This document shows positions 12,801 through 23,800 of a stretch of 64,000 bases of DNA, one piece after another. The DNA is from Marthasterias glacialis (taxonomy: Eukaryota > Echinodermata > Asteroidea > Forcipulatida > Asteriidae), in contig OU452231.1 of the NCBI GenBank assembly GCA_911728455.2, forward strand, positions 501,001 through 565,000, written 5' to 3'. Numbering within the stretch: position 1 is the stretch's first letter; every line of letters starts with the position of its first letter. The notes below the pieces were generated by a model. It ran no database searches. It was given only the letters and a program-made list of their open reading frames with translations, and was not told the origin of the DNA. Position numbers and translations under genes: made by a program.

Positions 12801-14768
12801 TGAGATCTTTCTCTTCTTGTTTCTCTGCATCGAAGCTCTCGATAGTCACTTGGCTATCAGGAGCTCTTCCACTCACGCTGCTTGACTTCCGTTTCTGTCC
12901 ACTAGATGAAGGTGACTCCTCATTCACATGGTAAATGTCCGTCAGTGGAACCTGTATTATTTAGATAGATGTTAATATTTGCATCGGGGAATGAATATAA
13001 ATTTCAATTTGCCTCACACCGATGTGTGATAAGCACTGTATACTCAGTGCTTTCGAGTCCTGTGGAAAAATAATATAATACTGGATTCGAACTGGCCCCT
13101 CATCACCGGGCGTGCTCAGTGGTCTAGTGGTTGAGACATCTGCTCTAGTCATGCGGGAATCGTGGGTTCGAATCCCACCTGAGTTGCCTGTGGATTTTTT
13201 TTCCACAGGACTCAAAAGCACTGAGTATACAGTGCTTATCACACATCGGTGTAAGGCAAATTGAAATACACATGAACATATAATATAAAAAGTACATCAA
13301 GAAAAGTTAACAAAAATTCATAAGACAAAATATTAAAAAGGACCACAAAGAGGACTGCAGACAATAACAAACAAGGCAAGACTAAATCTTCCAAGTATCA
13401 AAGAATCTCGGAGGTTTTTTAAGAGGAGGCCATTGAGCAGATTATTTACATAAGTATAGCAAAGCAATTTTACATTATTCAAATAAAAATATCTGCTCTA
13501 GAACGGGGGTCATGGGTTCAAATCCCACCCGAGTAGTATGCCTGTGGGGTTTTTTCCTGCAGGAATCAGGAAAGTGCTGAGTATACAGTGCTTTTCACAC
13601 ATTTGTGTATCATAAAACACAGCTATTACATACTCAAAATGTTGATCAAGTTAGGAATGGGACTATTTTTGTATTGGTTGGATCAACACATGAAAGACAA
13701 AGAGTCAGAATTTCTTTGGTTATTGTTGCTAGATGGAATCAGCTAGTAAAAATTGGTGAATCACAGAATTCATTTTGGTCAAGTTACGAAAGTTACTACC
13801 CTTTGACCCTTTCACCCCCCCCCCCCAACAATCGCAACTTTCCATTCACCAAGGGCAACTCCCCCACTCAACTTATAAGACCAACTGGCACTTCTATTAG
13901 TGAAGTTACGGTCCGGAAACGAAAGTGCCCGGAGGATGGATGACAATACCCCTTCAACCTTTGTGGCTGAGGAGTAAAAAGTTGCTGTCCTCAGCTTACA
14001 GTAAACCTACTAAGCACTTTTAATATATCTGTAACTTACTTCATCAGCTGGTAGATATGAGATCCGCTTCTCATACATTCCACTGTTGGTCCAATCCTGT
14101 TGTTCTGCCTTTTGAATCTGTTAAATTGTGATGAAGATAAAATGCAGGAAAAAGCAACAGTTCAGTATCTGAATTACATCAATGGACCGCCAAATTTTGT
14201 GAAATGTTCACCCTTCACAAAAATTGATAAAAACTTATATATTCTACACTTAATATATTTCAAATTTTACCAGGATCCCATGCAATTTTACCTGTCAGTT
14301 TTTAATGTATTTTAAAATTAATTTTTAATCATCCTCGAGGTGACACGGCTACCATCAATAAATCTAACGTTATAATTTTTGTTATTAATATTAATAATAC
14401 ACCACAAGGGAAGCTTACTGGGTAATTTTAATTCAATTTTCGAGTGAACAAAGAAAAATTGACTAGAACGGGATTTGAACCTGTAACCTTCGGATCAATG
14501 TACCAGAGGTCACAGGTTCAAATCCAATTCTAGTCAATTTTTCTTTGTTCACCCCCAAATATCATTATTACTATCAATTTTTCTCATGAATAATTACAAG
14601 AATAATTCTTACTCTGTCTTTCGCAAGTTCCTGGAAGAAACATCTTGCAAAAATGATCGCAATTACGATTCCAACAAGAAGACCAAATATGACGGCAAGT
14701 GAGACTTCAACTGCATCTACCGCCCAGAAGCTTGCAGAGAACACCACATCCGCATCAACACAAGACAT
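807..14768 (-). CDS. EVC: EVC (Ellis-van Creveld protein) orthologue, 19-20 coding exons
   Basis: Role (known family): EVC partners EVC2/limbin at the base of the primary cilium and promotes Hedgehog signalling downstream of Smoothened. Seen: joining 14613-14768, 14040-14117, 12764-12951, 12241-12325, 11358-11456, 10863-11006, 10157-10231, 9455-9538, 8794-8934 (uncertain), 8355-8515, 7706-7761, 6975-7123, 5985-6083, 5451-5592, 4499-4676, 3330-3419, 3001-3118, 2582-2779, 1885-2063 and 807-867 (minus strand) keeps frame across every GT-AG junction, giving 826 aa, or 779 without 8794-8934. Exon 1 encodes a hydrophobic span at about residues 23-45 with only a short N-terminal tail, so a signal-anchor. 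A serine-rich linker follows (about 86-105), then almost continuous Lys/Glu/Gln coiled coil. The start has an in-frame TAA 15 nt upstream and A at -3. It lies head to head with EVC2. The protein is shorter than the roughly 990-residue human EVC. The assignment rests on topology, coiled coils and pairing with EVC2, not on an alignment. The last stop overlaps a possible donor, so a further 3' exon outside the window is possible. Confidence 0.85.
1166..1457. repeat. EVC: Nested tandem repeat (62-bp unit within a 140-bp unit)
   Basis: A 62-bp unit beginning gatgaaaaacaggaatagct occurs at 1166 and 1228, then again at 1368. A linker ending in cctttgtttagataat recurs 140-141 bp later, so a two-unit block was itself duplicated. 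It lies in the last EVC intron. The short open frame crossing it shows no coding signal. Confidence 0.85.
3660..3905. repeat. Dispersed repeat, copy 1
   Basis: Shares its sequence with 37600-37840: a tract reading gtaccactggcac, a following cttgacttgac and a tail with attcacacaccgt. A shorter related stretch is at about 58920-58985. No coding content; the class is unknown. Confidence 0.55.
4935..5175 (-). repeat. tRNA-derived SINE, family A
   Basis: Contains acaaggtgctgtggtgcaat, a diagnostic block shared with copies at 12410-12650 and 29690-30095, followed by the 'gtcttgctcaaggacaca' block common to the family. Lies in EVC intron 14. Confidence 0.6.
5321..5418. repeat. Fold-back element, GTGGATTTCACAAA family
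   Basis: A palindromic copy with caaagcgctagggctagtct on the left and the complement of the family arm (gtgaaatccacc) on the right. Just upstream of EVC exon 14 on the genomic plus strand. Confidence 0.65.
6332..6512. repeat. MITE-like element with TATTGACCC-type ends, copy 2
   Basis: Starts tattgaccccttgcac and ends agggtcaata, giving complementary termini TATTGACCC / GGGTCAATA. It resembles 24863-25040 over its whole length. Confidence 0.65.
6647..6955. repeat. Dispersed repeat containing ggtcacaacttgaactttca
   Basis: This stretch, with 'tttcacaaaggtcat' and 'acaatgactgca' blocks, recurs at about 5190-5290 and, inverted, at 39300-39560. The open frames crossing it on both strands are not coding. 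Confidence 0.55.
7961..8131. repeat. Fold-back MITE-like element
   Basis: Left arm aatccgagtagctcgttcat and right arm atgaatgagctgcttggatt are inverted copies, with an inner gtagctgtggccgc / gcggccaaagctgc pair. Related fragments are at about 14872-14935 and 28494-28525. Confidence 0.7.
8794..8934 (-). other. EVC: EVC candidate exon 9, tandem duplicate of exon 8
   Basis: An open 47-codon block in phase 0 at both ends, followed by a strong GTAAGT donor. It ends in EEAAKQAA, while exon 8 (9455-9538) ends in EEAARQAA. The DNA around both donors is also alike, including a shared AAAGGAATCT some 30-40 nt into each following intron, so the segment was probably duplicated. The acceptor (CGTAG just above 8934) has a poor pyrimidine tract, and in-frame stops lie immediately upstream. 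It could be a constitutive exon, an alternative exon, or a decaying copy. Skipping it leaves the frame intact. Confidence 0.45.
10505..10800 (+). repeat. tRNA-derived SINE
   Basis: Begins with a tRNA-like head containing a B box (gggttcgaatcc at about 10551-10562), followed by cttgtgtccttgagcaagac, the complement of the family block seen in 42720-43025 and 44435-44762. Lies next to EVC exon 6. Confidence 0.7.
12410..12650 (-). repeat. tRNA-derived SINE, family A
   Basis: Carries 'caaggtgctgtggcgcaatc', the 'gtcttgctttaggacaca' block and, at the far end, a B box on the minus strand (plus gggactcgaacc). In EVC intron 3. Confidence 0.65.
13001..13267. repeat. Fold-back element enclosing a tRNA-like sequence
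   Basis: About 70-bp inverted arms (atttcaatttgcctcacacc at 13001 and its complement ending at 13267) flank a 69-nt tRNA-like core at 13115-13183. The core has a CTCAG/CTGAG end pair, an A-box-like TGGTCTAGTGGTTGAGA and a perfect T arm GTGGG-TTCGAAT-CCCAC. No convincing anticodon arm is visible, so it is not called as a tRNA. Partial relatives are at 13497-13615, 29053-29090 and 48290-48620. Confidence 0.75.
13497..13615 (+). repeat. Partial copy of the tRNA-containing fold-back
   Basis: Has the B-box region (gggttcaaatcccacc) and the right arm (gtgctgagtatacagtgctt) of the element at 13001-13267. Confidence 0.65.
14444..14552. repeat. Palindromic element with tRNA B-box-like arms, copy 1
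   Basis: Arms gtgaacaaagaaaaattgac and gtcaatttttctttgttcac are perfect complements. The inner arms contain ggatttgaacctgt / acaggttcaaatcc, resembling a Pol III B box. It sits 60 bp inside EVC intron 1. A relative is at 49844-49998. Confidence 0.8.
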
Positions 14769-16223
14769 CTTACTTCTTAATTAGTTTTGACAATCCCTTA
14801 TAGATTTGTTTCAATTATATCTGTAAAAAAATGTTCAAATTAAAGTTAAACCACCACTATTTTTATGTCACGCAATCGCCGGCCATAGCTGCGGTGGTGT
14901 AAAACACCATAAACGAGCGCTGCTAGGATTAATGTATAACTTTCAGGTTGTTGCAGTTGGTAATGAACACTACTAATTACAAGTATTAGTATTACTTACA
15001 TGTAGTAAATGTACATATATTATTACTACATGAAGTTTACCAATGAGACTACGAGTGGAGCCATACACATATTATCTGGCTGTCCTATTTTCTTGTTCGT
15101 CATCGAACCAATCAGTCTGCGAATGGTTCATGGGTTACAATCTTCACAAACAAATTGTTTTCTCTCCACAAAACTCAATAAATAACACAATAAAATGTAC
15201 AAGAATTTAGTTGCGACGATCGTGACCCTCCATCTTCCGACCATCAGGAGGATGGAAGCTTACGATCATCGCAACTACAAGATAACTGGCTGCTGTTTAT
15301 GATCTAGATCTCTAAATATTAAATATTTAGTTCTATTTTTTTCTACACTCCAATCAATGACCAACGAGATTTTGACATTATTGGTCATATCTGATACTAC
15401 TACCTAGTGCTACCGTAGTACTAGTAGTAATACGACCGATAATGTCAAACTATCAAAAAAGGAGTACAGCTGTATTCCTTTTGAGCGCCCCAGTTACTGG
15501 GTCTATTTATAATTATATTATCATGACATTATCACGAAAAACTTAAAACAGCAATTGTACAAAATGAATCCTTTACTTAAGATTTTAAGGCTCTAATCAC
15601 ACGTTCATGTCCACCAACTTTCCTTAAGCTATACTTTTTCATGTAATTCATCTAAATATGTTTATATTTTGTGAACATTTCAAGAAAAACAACAATTCTT
15701 ACACAATGTATCGAAGAACCATCATTTCCATTTTCGACTCTGTGGTTATGAAAGAAGGGGGCCGGCCGTCATAAAGTCGCTAGAATAAAATGTTGAGTCG
15801 AGTCAACAACCGTCACTTCAATTGGGCGTAGCGAAGACATCCTTTTTGAGGGGTGCTTATTACCGGTAGTACATTTTGATCTTTCCATGAACAAAAATAT
15901 TTTTCCCTTCTCTCAAACCGGAACTGTCTAGGATAATTAGACTCAGTGAGAACCATCATTATTTTACGGTCAAATTATGTTTTTATTCATAACCATAATG
16001 TCACATATCAACATGTGGAATAGTCGACTTCAAAATATGCGTGATGGAATTTATTCACAAGTGCACACAAAACTTTTAAAATACACAGTGCTTAAAACTG
16101 CTATTCAATGAGAGACCATATTGACAATAAAATTAGTGTTGCTTCTAAGACAAAAATAAAATGATTAACAAATAAGACTATTTAATCGGTTTGAGATGGC
16201 AACGTCCCCGCATCCCCGTATCG

Positions 16224-16403
16224 GTTTGTCATTCAAGAAGTTGTTTATACAGTTTTAATAAATGAGAACACAGTTTCTGTAAACTTAACTTTCATAGTTT
16301 TTTTTAAGCCACTTAAGTTTTGCAAACATGAAGGAAATGTCAGTGTGGCTCTTTTCAGATATTTGTTAAACTAAAAGAAGTCAGAGATGAAGACAGTGAA
16401 AAC
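16224..16403. repeat. Inverted-repeat partner of 20272-20444
   Basis: The reverse complement of this stretch closely matches 20272-20444 (shared block gacttcttttagtttaacaa and the ends gttttcact / atgacaaa). The two copies flank EVC2 exons 1 and 2 in opposite orientation. Confidence 0.75.
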
Positions 16404-16500
16404 ATATACTCAGCCTCATTTTATAACTATTTGTACAAAAAATTATTTGTTGCTACTGTGATTGTCTAAAGCTACCAGCATGTCCTTCTTAATGGTGGGA

Positions 16501-16513
16501 GTTGCAAGGTAAC
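16501..16513. promoter_or_regulatory. RFX X-box-like motif
   Basis: GTTGCA-A-GGTAAC matches the ciliary RFX consensus GTNRCC(N0-3)RGYAAC with one mismatch, in the left half-site. It lies between the start codons of two ciliary genes, 1.3 kb from EVC2 and 1.7 kb from EVC. A single match of this length can arise by chance. Confidence 0.35.
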
Positions 16514-17800
16514 TTTGATAAGCCATGAAATGAAAGACAACTTATGAAAACAACCACTTTGACCCAACATCAATAAAATCAAGGCCCATTTCCTCCACAC
16601 GGTAAGCGTTTGACGGTCGTTTGTGGTTGTTACGTTGAATAGCCACATTGGTACCATCCAGTTTTCAGACGACTTTATATTGCTTTGTTTTGTTGTTTTG
16701 TTGATGTTGGTTATCAATCAATCAATTTTTGGTTTAATTATATGACCTCTAATTGTGCAACTTTCAAACTTAGGAGTTTGTATCGGTCAGAGGGAAACTA
16801 ATACACGTATAGCGTATAATACATGGGTAGGTATGTATTTGTCACTTAAGAAGAGCATTTTTCGCCCTGCTTCTTGCAATTTGTTGTAGCGTAAAGAGGC
16901 AATGTTTACACCCGTCACCTAGGAACACATGTTGAGGATTTCCCACTTAGTCTGGTCCCCCTGCGTTCTCAATGTGAACAGTGAGTACTGTGTAAATGGA
17001 ACCCAGATGTTAAAATTGTCTTTTTTTATTGAACGATTGGTTCACATTCCATTGTCACATTCTCGCACGATAAATTGTAATTGCGTGTAAATACATAACG
17101 AAGTGTCATGCTATGGAGGTTGAAATAGATGGAAGTTTTAATTTCGTGGTGAGTTTGACAACAATGAATGAATTCTGACTGATCCAAAAAGAGTACAATA
17201 CTTTTTTTTTTTTTTTTTTTTACAATGAATTTTTGTGTGTGTGTAATTATACACGAAAGTAAGTGGGTGGGTGGGGACTGAAGGGATGTGCAAAAGATGG
17301 GTCAGATTGAAAATATAAATGATCACAGGTTTGCGCATGTTACATGGTGTAAAGATGGTTTGGGGTGGAAAATGTTTCTTGAAATGTTTTTGCCTGAAAT
17401 ACTATTGTTTTTGAGAAGTGAATAAAAATCATTGGTTTTGGCCTTGCGAGTCCAAAACTTGATGTTTGAAAACAGTGAAAACATAAAAGGGTGTTTTTCA
17501 CTAATTTCTGGTTACTTCGACGACTGATTGAACTTTTTAAACTTACAGTCTGTGTTATTTTACAGGATGCTGGCAGGCTGGGTCACAAATATTAAATGCA
17601 GATCAATAGGCCTACTGCTGGTTGAGAATTACCAATGTTGGCCACAAGATTTAAGAAATACTCAATGTCTTTTTGATGAAGATTTTCTTTTTGCTGCAGG
17701 AGAAATGACAAGAAGCAGAGAGCTGATGCACAAGAAGAAATGCTCAATCATTATGTCTAGTACATGTAGCTGATAAAGGCTCCATCTCATCATCAGCAAG

Positions 17801-20800
17801 ATGGCTCATTATCCGCAATTAATCCTCCTTGGTGTCATCTGTTGTCAGCTGATCTCCCTTATCCCAGGAGCTTACAGCCAACTTGAGAATGTTACTCTCC
17901 ACATTGATTCTCCAAGCTCAAATCCAACATTTCAGGGATTTCCTTCCTTGTATCTCAGCGATAAATTCAACATTACTGTCGAAGTGCTGATTGGGAGCGT
18001 AGGTGAACAAACAAAACTGTCTTTAGAAATTCCAGAGGAATTTGCCAAATTGTCTTCAGATAATCTGACAATATCCTTCGGCAATAATTTAGCAAACAAC
18101 GACTCCCAGGTCAACTTGACAAGGACTCGATTAAATGTGATATTTGGTCTGGTTGACGTTATTAACAGTACAAATGGAATCAGTTCTGAAAATACTATTT
18201 ATTTGGTCTACCCAGTTTATGTGCAAAACTTCCAAGATTCAGGATATCTGTTCAACATAACGCTTAATGTGGAGTATGGTTCAGATTATGACAATGTGAC
18301 AACAGTTTCCAGAGTGTTAAGTTATCGAGGTCCAGAGGTGAATGTGGCAGAAATACTGCAGAATGCTACCTTTGTCTTTGATAGAGAGTTGCAAACATCG
18401 GTCTCATTTAAGATCCCACCTGGCTCATGGAAAATGGCAAAAACTCAAATTGTTGTTGGTAAGTCTGTAATAGAGAAATTGATTGATTTATCAATTGATT
18501 CAGTGATTTATTATTATGCTCACATCAACAACACATCTAGGCGTACATGCTGTACAAAAAATCATCAAGTAATGGAAACTGTTGAGGACGCTAGATGGCA
18601 GCAGACTTACGAGGTAAATCCATTGTTCTCGGAAATGTGCGCTTGCTCATAACTATGTAAACAATGACAATTTACCTGGTAAGTCTGCTGCCACCTATCG
18701 TTCCAAAGTCTCCCATTGTATGTTCACTTGAGTAGCCAACATTGGGACATTTTAGCTGAAGGCTCTGTTTAGATTTAGCTCAAACTCACATCAACTTAGT
18801 TCTTAAATTCTTTCAGTTAAAAGTCATAAATCGTGAATCTCAAAAGACAACTTTATGGGTTTAGTTAAAAGTATAATTTGTCTCTGATTAAGTTTAGATC
18901 TCACAGACAACACTTTCTACTGCCAGCTAACCATGAAGATGGCAGTGAATGTGCTTAGCTTCTAAACATCTTGTAGATAACTAATATTTTTCTTTCAGTG
19001 TTGCATTTGATTTTGTTTAAATATTAACAACTTTTCCAAAAGTAATTTTATTTTATCTATTCACTAATGCAGTTCCAGACAATATTTTAACTTCCTCAAC
19101 ATTTATACAAGTTAAAAAATTGTCTTCTGATTTTCTTTATGACAGATTTTACCTCACAGGATATCTCCGTAATTGACCTTGATATTCTGTACTGTGTGGC
19201 ATCTTCAGACAGTCCAAACATCACCTTCTCCAACCCAGACAGCCAAAATGTAACATCAGTCACTAACTCCACCCTGTCCACAGCGTACATCGTCACCCAG
19301 AGTGGTACAGGGAGTGTCAGTAGACGCAAGAGGATGGCCTCTTCCTCAGGAAATGTTGCACAAACTACACTGGTGTGGAACCTTTATGAGATTGCAAATA
19401 TCGGAGATAAAGATGAGACGGTTGATTTTTCGGTAAGTAGCAAAAAAGTGTGTTTAATAATTGTGATAAGATAGTTGTCCTCGAGGTCTTAGCAAGCAGA
19501 GGGGTGTATAAATGTGGGGAACTACATTTCAACAAATGAAGCCCTACATCAAGTAGAACAAGGACATCAAAACTAAATTTAAGTCATTATGCCACTAAGA
19601 TGAATAGTTTTTCTTTTAAAGGGGCTGTGTCGTCATGATCGTAGTCTGCCTATTTCTGGGCCCAGAAACATGTTACTGCGCGCGCCCGTGTTGACCATCG
19701 TATCACAAAGGGCGCCGTCTTTATTATTCTGTGATGTGACCGCTACTCGCGCGTGTGTGTGTGCAATAACAGGTTGAGCGGTCATAAGTCAGTCTAGCCA
19801 CAGACTCGCTGAGATCATGACGACATAGCCCCTTTAAGCGCTTCAGTTTGCAAGAATGTTTGTCACTTTTACATTATTGACTACAGTGAGGTTGCGAGCT
19901 TGGAGCGCTTGTCTTTCAGTCCTGGACATTACTTTGCTTTGAAAATAGTGTAGAAAAACTTGGTAGTTGGCAAACTGGCTTCTGTACCCCACCCCCCCCC
20001 CCTCCCCCCTCCCCTGGAAACTCCAGTTTGCAAATTGGCTTCTATACACCCAAAGAAGATGCCCTTGCTATGTTCTGGGCCCAGCCTTATAGCTGGTGAC
20101 AAGATAAACACTGTGTATTTGTTAAACAGGTTCCCAGCGAAACTTTAAAGTAGTTGAAATCATCCCCTCTACCCCAAAGAGATCATTAGGCCTTCATCTC
20201 ATACCCATACGATTAGAAACAATTTTTTATCTTCACCACACAAAGCCGTAAGTCCTTCAGTAATTCAATAGGTTTTCACTGTCTTCATCTCTGACTTCTT
20301 TTAGTTTAACAAATATCTGAAAAGAGCCGCACCGATAATTCCCTTAGCAAAATTTAAGTAGCTTTAAAAAAAATTCTGAAAGTTAAGTTTACAGGACCTG
20401 CTCTCTTTTTTTAAAACTGTATAAACAGCTTCATGAATGACAAAATTTGTAATTTACTACTTAACTACTTCACTATGGCGCGCCACTCACAGTAGCTCAC
20501 TAAATTACTCGAAATAAACAAAATATAAAACAATTCTGTCACAGCTGCACAATCTGCAGTGAATGAGTTAATAGCATGGCATTAGGGAGCCTACATAAGG
20601 TATTTCTAGGGTTGAATGATTTTAGCTGGAGAGACAGTTCCGATGACAGTTTGATTTTGCTCAAGTAAGAATCAATTTGTTTTATATCCTGCAGCTTTTG
20701 GAGATGTTGTTTCTTTCAACTAATTTGTGTACTGAACTAGAAAGGAAGGATCCTTATTTTGACTGTTTTCAAAACATCCCCCCCAAAAAATAAAAATAAA

Positions 20801-23800
20801 AAAATAAAAAATAAAAAATAGAAATAAAATAAATAAACAAATAAACTAAAAAAAAATACAATAATGAAAATAATAAATAAATAAATTTAAAAAGAAAATA
20901 AAATAAAATAGATAAAAACAATGTAGTGTGATCATATTGACAAATAGGAAGAGTAAATTAAATATTACATATGTTTGCTTGGCTTCAATCATGAATCTGT
21001 ATTTCTGAGCAAGACAGCAACAGATTTTGAATAATTCTATGTAGATCTTGTGCTTGATGAATTTGAACCTTTGGGGTTTTTTTTTCATCCAGAAATATAA
21101 TGATTGATATGGTGGCAACATCATTGTCTTTAAATCTGTTATTCATAATGCAGCAAAACAGGTATCTAGACCCATGATTAAAAGTCAAATACAGCATGTC
21201 AATAAAATCCCAGATCAGAATAAACAAAAGTGACTCAGATAACATTGACAATTTTACTCTAACAGTTTTTTTTATAGTTTTTTTTTAATTTTTAGATTAG
21301 GCATGCATCGATCTCTATAAAACCCCATCCATTTCTAAGCAGATTGCATGCCCTTTTTTAAGATGTAAAATCTACCGCTTATCCTCGAGTTGTGTTGACC
21401 TTAGTTATTAAACATTGTTATGATTGCAGTACATGTACCTGGCACCAGACTTAAAAGGGTTGTGTAAATCTACTCTTGCCAATTAGCATACAAATATTAT
21501 GCTGCTGCTATGGCAACCAGCCTGTTGCTTCATGCCAATGAAAGGATCATGATCTGAAGGCCGTTACATGTTTAGGGGTTTGAACTGTTAGGAGTTTCTT
21601 CAGTGATTTCATGCAAATCAAGTTGTGTATAAAATCTCCAGTTTGCATAATTTTGCTGCAAACGACCTACACACTAGTGTTTTTTTTCTGTAGGTGCCTT
21701 GGATAAGTAGGTGCATTGTTAGTATTGACAGATCTGGTACCAATTTGACGGTGGCGATGAGTATACCCCTGAATTCTGGCACTTACGGCTTCATTTAGCC
21801 TACTTTATGTAAACCACACAATTCTATGGGCCATGAAAAGCAGAGACTTCTGCTGAAAAAAATAAGCAGTCCGATGGAAGTGGTCCCCGTTTACAGCTTT
21901 ATATTTTTGCATCCAAATTGCTTTTCACAAAGGAAAGAATAGTGGTTGCTTTTAAATATTGTGAATGGTGTATTCCCTTCCATTACGATCCATTATTGTA
22001 ATTAGTGAAACGTCTGTTTTTAATGGACTTCTGGGATCGTATTCTTACTTCATGGATCATCAGAGACAGATTATGGCACTTTGGTAAACTGAAGCCAGTC
22101 TGTTGCTTAGCAACCACTGGTTTGGAAATGTTTTTTTTACTAGATTCTGTGTTCATTCAACAACACTTTGTAGGCCTACTTGGTGAAGTGTTGGGACCTG
22201 TATTAGTGTCTGTTTGGACTTCAAATATAAATTACAGGATAATTCTTAAAAGAATTAATTGCAAAAGAACTCAAGTATGTAAAAATGGAAACAAACTGTC
22301 TCAGATCCAAACAGTTATCAAAAACATATCATATACATACATTTTATTACATTTATGACCGTTTCCCATAACTTGTGTGGAGTAAAAACACATTGATGCT
22401 CTTTGTATGGAACCAGCTACATAAAAGTAAATAATAAAATCTGCAAATAAAGAGCAAATACTGACATAAGCCCAAGTTTCCGTGCATGTGGTTTGGCTTC
22501 AGGGTTAAGAGCCAGAAACTTTGCTAGAAAGGATCTTTAATAGCCAATGTAAACGGTCTTCAGAAAAGTACAAATATCTGAAATCTTGTTTTTCGCAAAG
22601 TACGTTTGATAAGCTGAAAGGCCAGCTAGATTGTGTCATATTTTAAGTGTTGAGTTAATAATATTAGTTATCACACAAGCGCGAGTGGAATACAGGAAAA
22701 TATAGCGCTTCTGCATCCCATATCCCACGAGGCCGAAGGCGTTGCACGTGATACTCTTCATGAATGATGCAACGCAGATACGGTATATTTTCCTGTGTTC
22801 CAGGAGCGCGCGTGTGATAACTAATATTAAACTCCATACTTAAAATAGGACATAATTTAGCTTCCAGCCAACTTCATACTGCCTCATGAAAACAGAAAAT
22901 AAAATTTATAGGTGATGATATGATTCGTTTTTCATCAATTTCGTCCGCAGAATTTGCAAAGCGTTAACAGATGACATGCTTAGTCATGCTTTTGTACGCC
23001 ATTTATAATATCATCCGAATGTGGGTGTTTTAGAAACACTCTCTGTAACAACCTGTCAGTCAATCTTCACATATTTAAACTCAGTAAGAAAGAAACTTAT
23101 TACAAAGAAAACATAACATGTTAGTAGGCCTACAATTGGTTTTCGGAAGAGCAAATTCCGTTCCTCTAGTTTTCTTATAAGCACATCAATTCAACCTGTG
23201 AAATTGTCATCAAAATCTTGCTTTAATGAAGAAAAAAAGTGTAATTGTGTTTTGTCAATGATGAACATTTGATCAGACAGTGATTTGGGGGTCTTCAAAT
23301 CCTATTTCCTTGCCTTTGACAGTATTTCAGATGGAAATAATTATCTGGAGGATTGGTATTGGTATGAACTTCAGAATCAGTGAGCTTTCAGATTGAAACT
23401 ACTTTTGTTTTTAAATTAACCAATCATGCAGTTTGCCTTAAGAAAAGCCCTGTAATACTGAATAAACTTAGAATTATTTCAAAACAAAATATTCTTGTTT
23501 AAAATGAACTCAATTTACTCAGGGAGTTTAAATTGGCATTATCTTCTCAGGACATTACTTCATGTTCTTAAATATTTAACTGGCTTGCTCAGCAAAATGA
23601 TATCATACTTTTGTTTCGGTTAGGACTTTTTTCATTCAAAATGGTTTATTTAAAAATCATGAATCGCAGCTGAATTGGACATGATTTACATGGTTAACAG
23701 TAAAACATTTAGCTAAAAAACATTGTTGAAAAACATTAACTTTAAAAATTATATAAACAATTTGAAATACAAATTTGCAAAATTGTAGTTGTGTATGTAA

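Larger units (their letters stand above)
14769..17800. promoter_or_regulatory. Divergent EVC/EVC2 promoter interval
   Basis: The 3.0 kb between the two start codons must contain both 5' UTRs and promoters. No coding sequence is seen. Contents: a fragment of a fold-back family (about 14872-14935), two imperfect palindromes (15209-15281 and 15372-15449), one arm of a distant inverted repeat (16224-16403), a near-consensus RFX X-box at 16501-16513, a T-run (about 17203-17221) and a plausible 5' UTR acceptor before EVC2 (TTTTGCTGCAG ending near 17699). Transcription starts cannot be placed from sequence alone. Confidence 0.6.

Noticed and set aside
13115..13183. Functional tRNA gene
   Set aside because: A and B boxes and the T arm are good, but the anticodon arm does not fold convincingly and the sequence lies inside a dispersed fold-back family.
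13605..13943. 112-residue open frame in EVC intron 2
   Set aside because: Contains a C-homopolymer and repeat-derived sequence; no coding signature.
17528..17773. 81-residue open frame just upstream of EVC2
   Set aside because: Does not connect in frame to EVC2 (stops before the ATG); more likely intron and 5' UTR with an acceptor near 17699.
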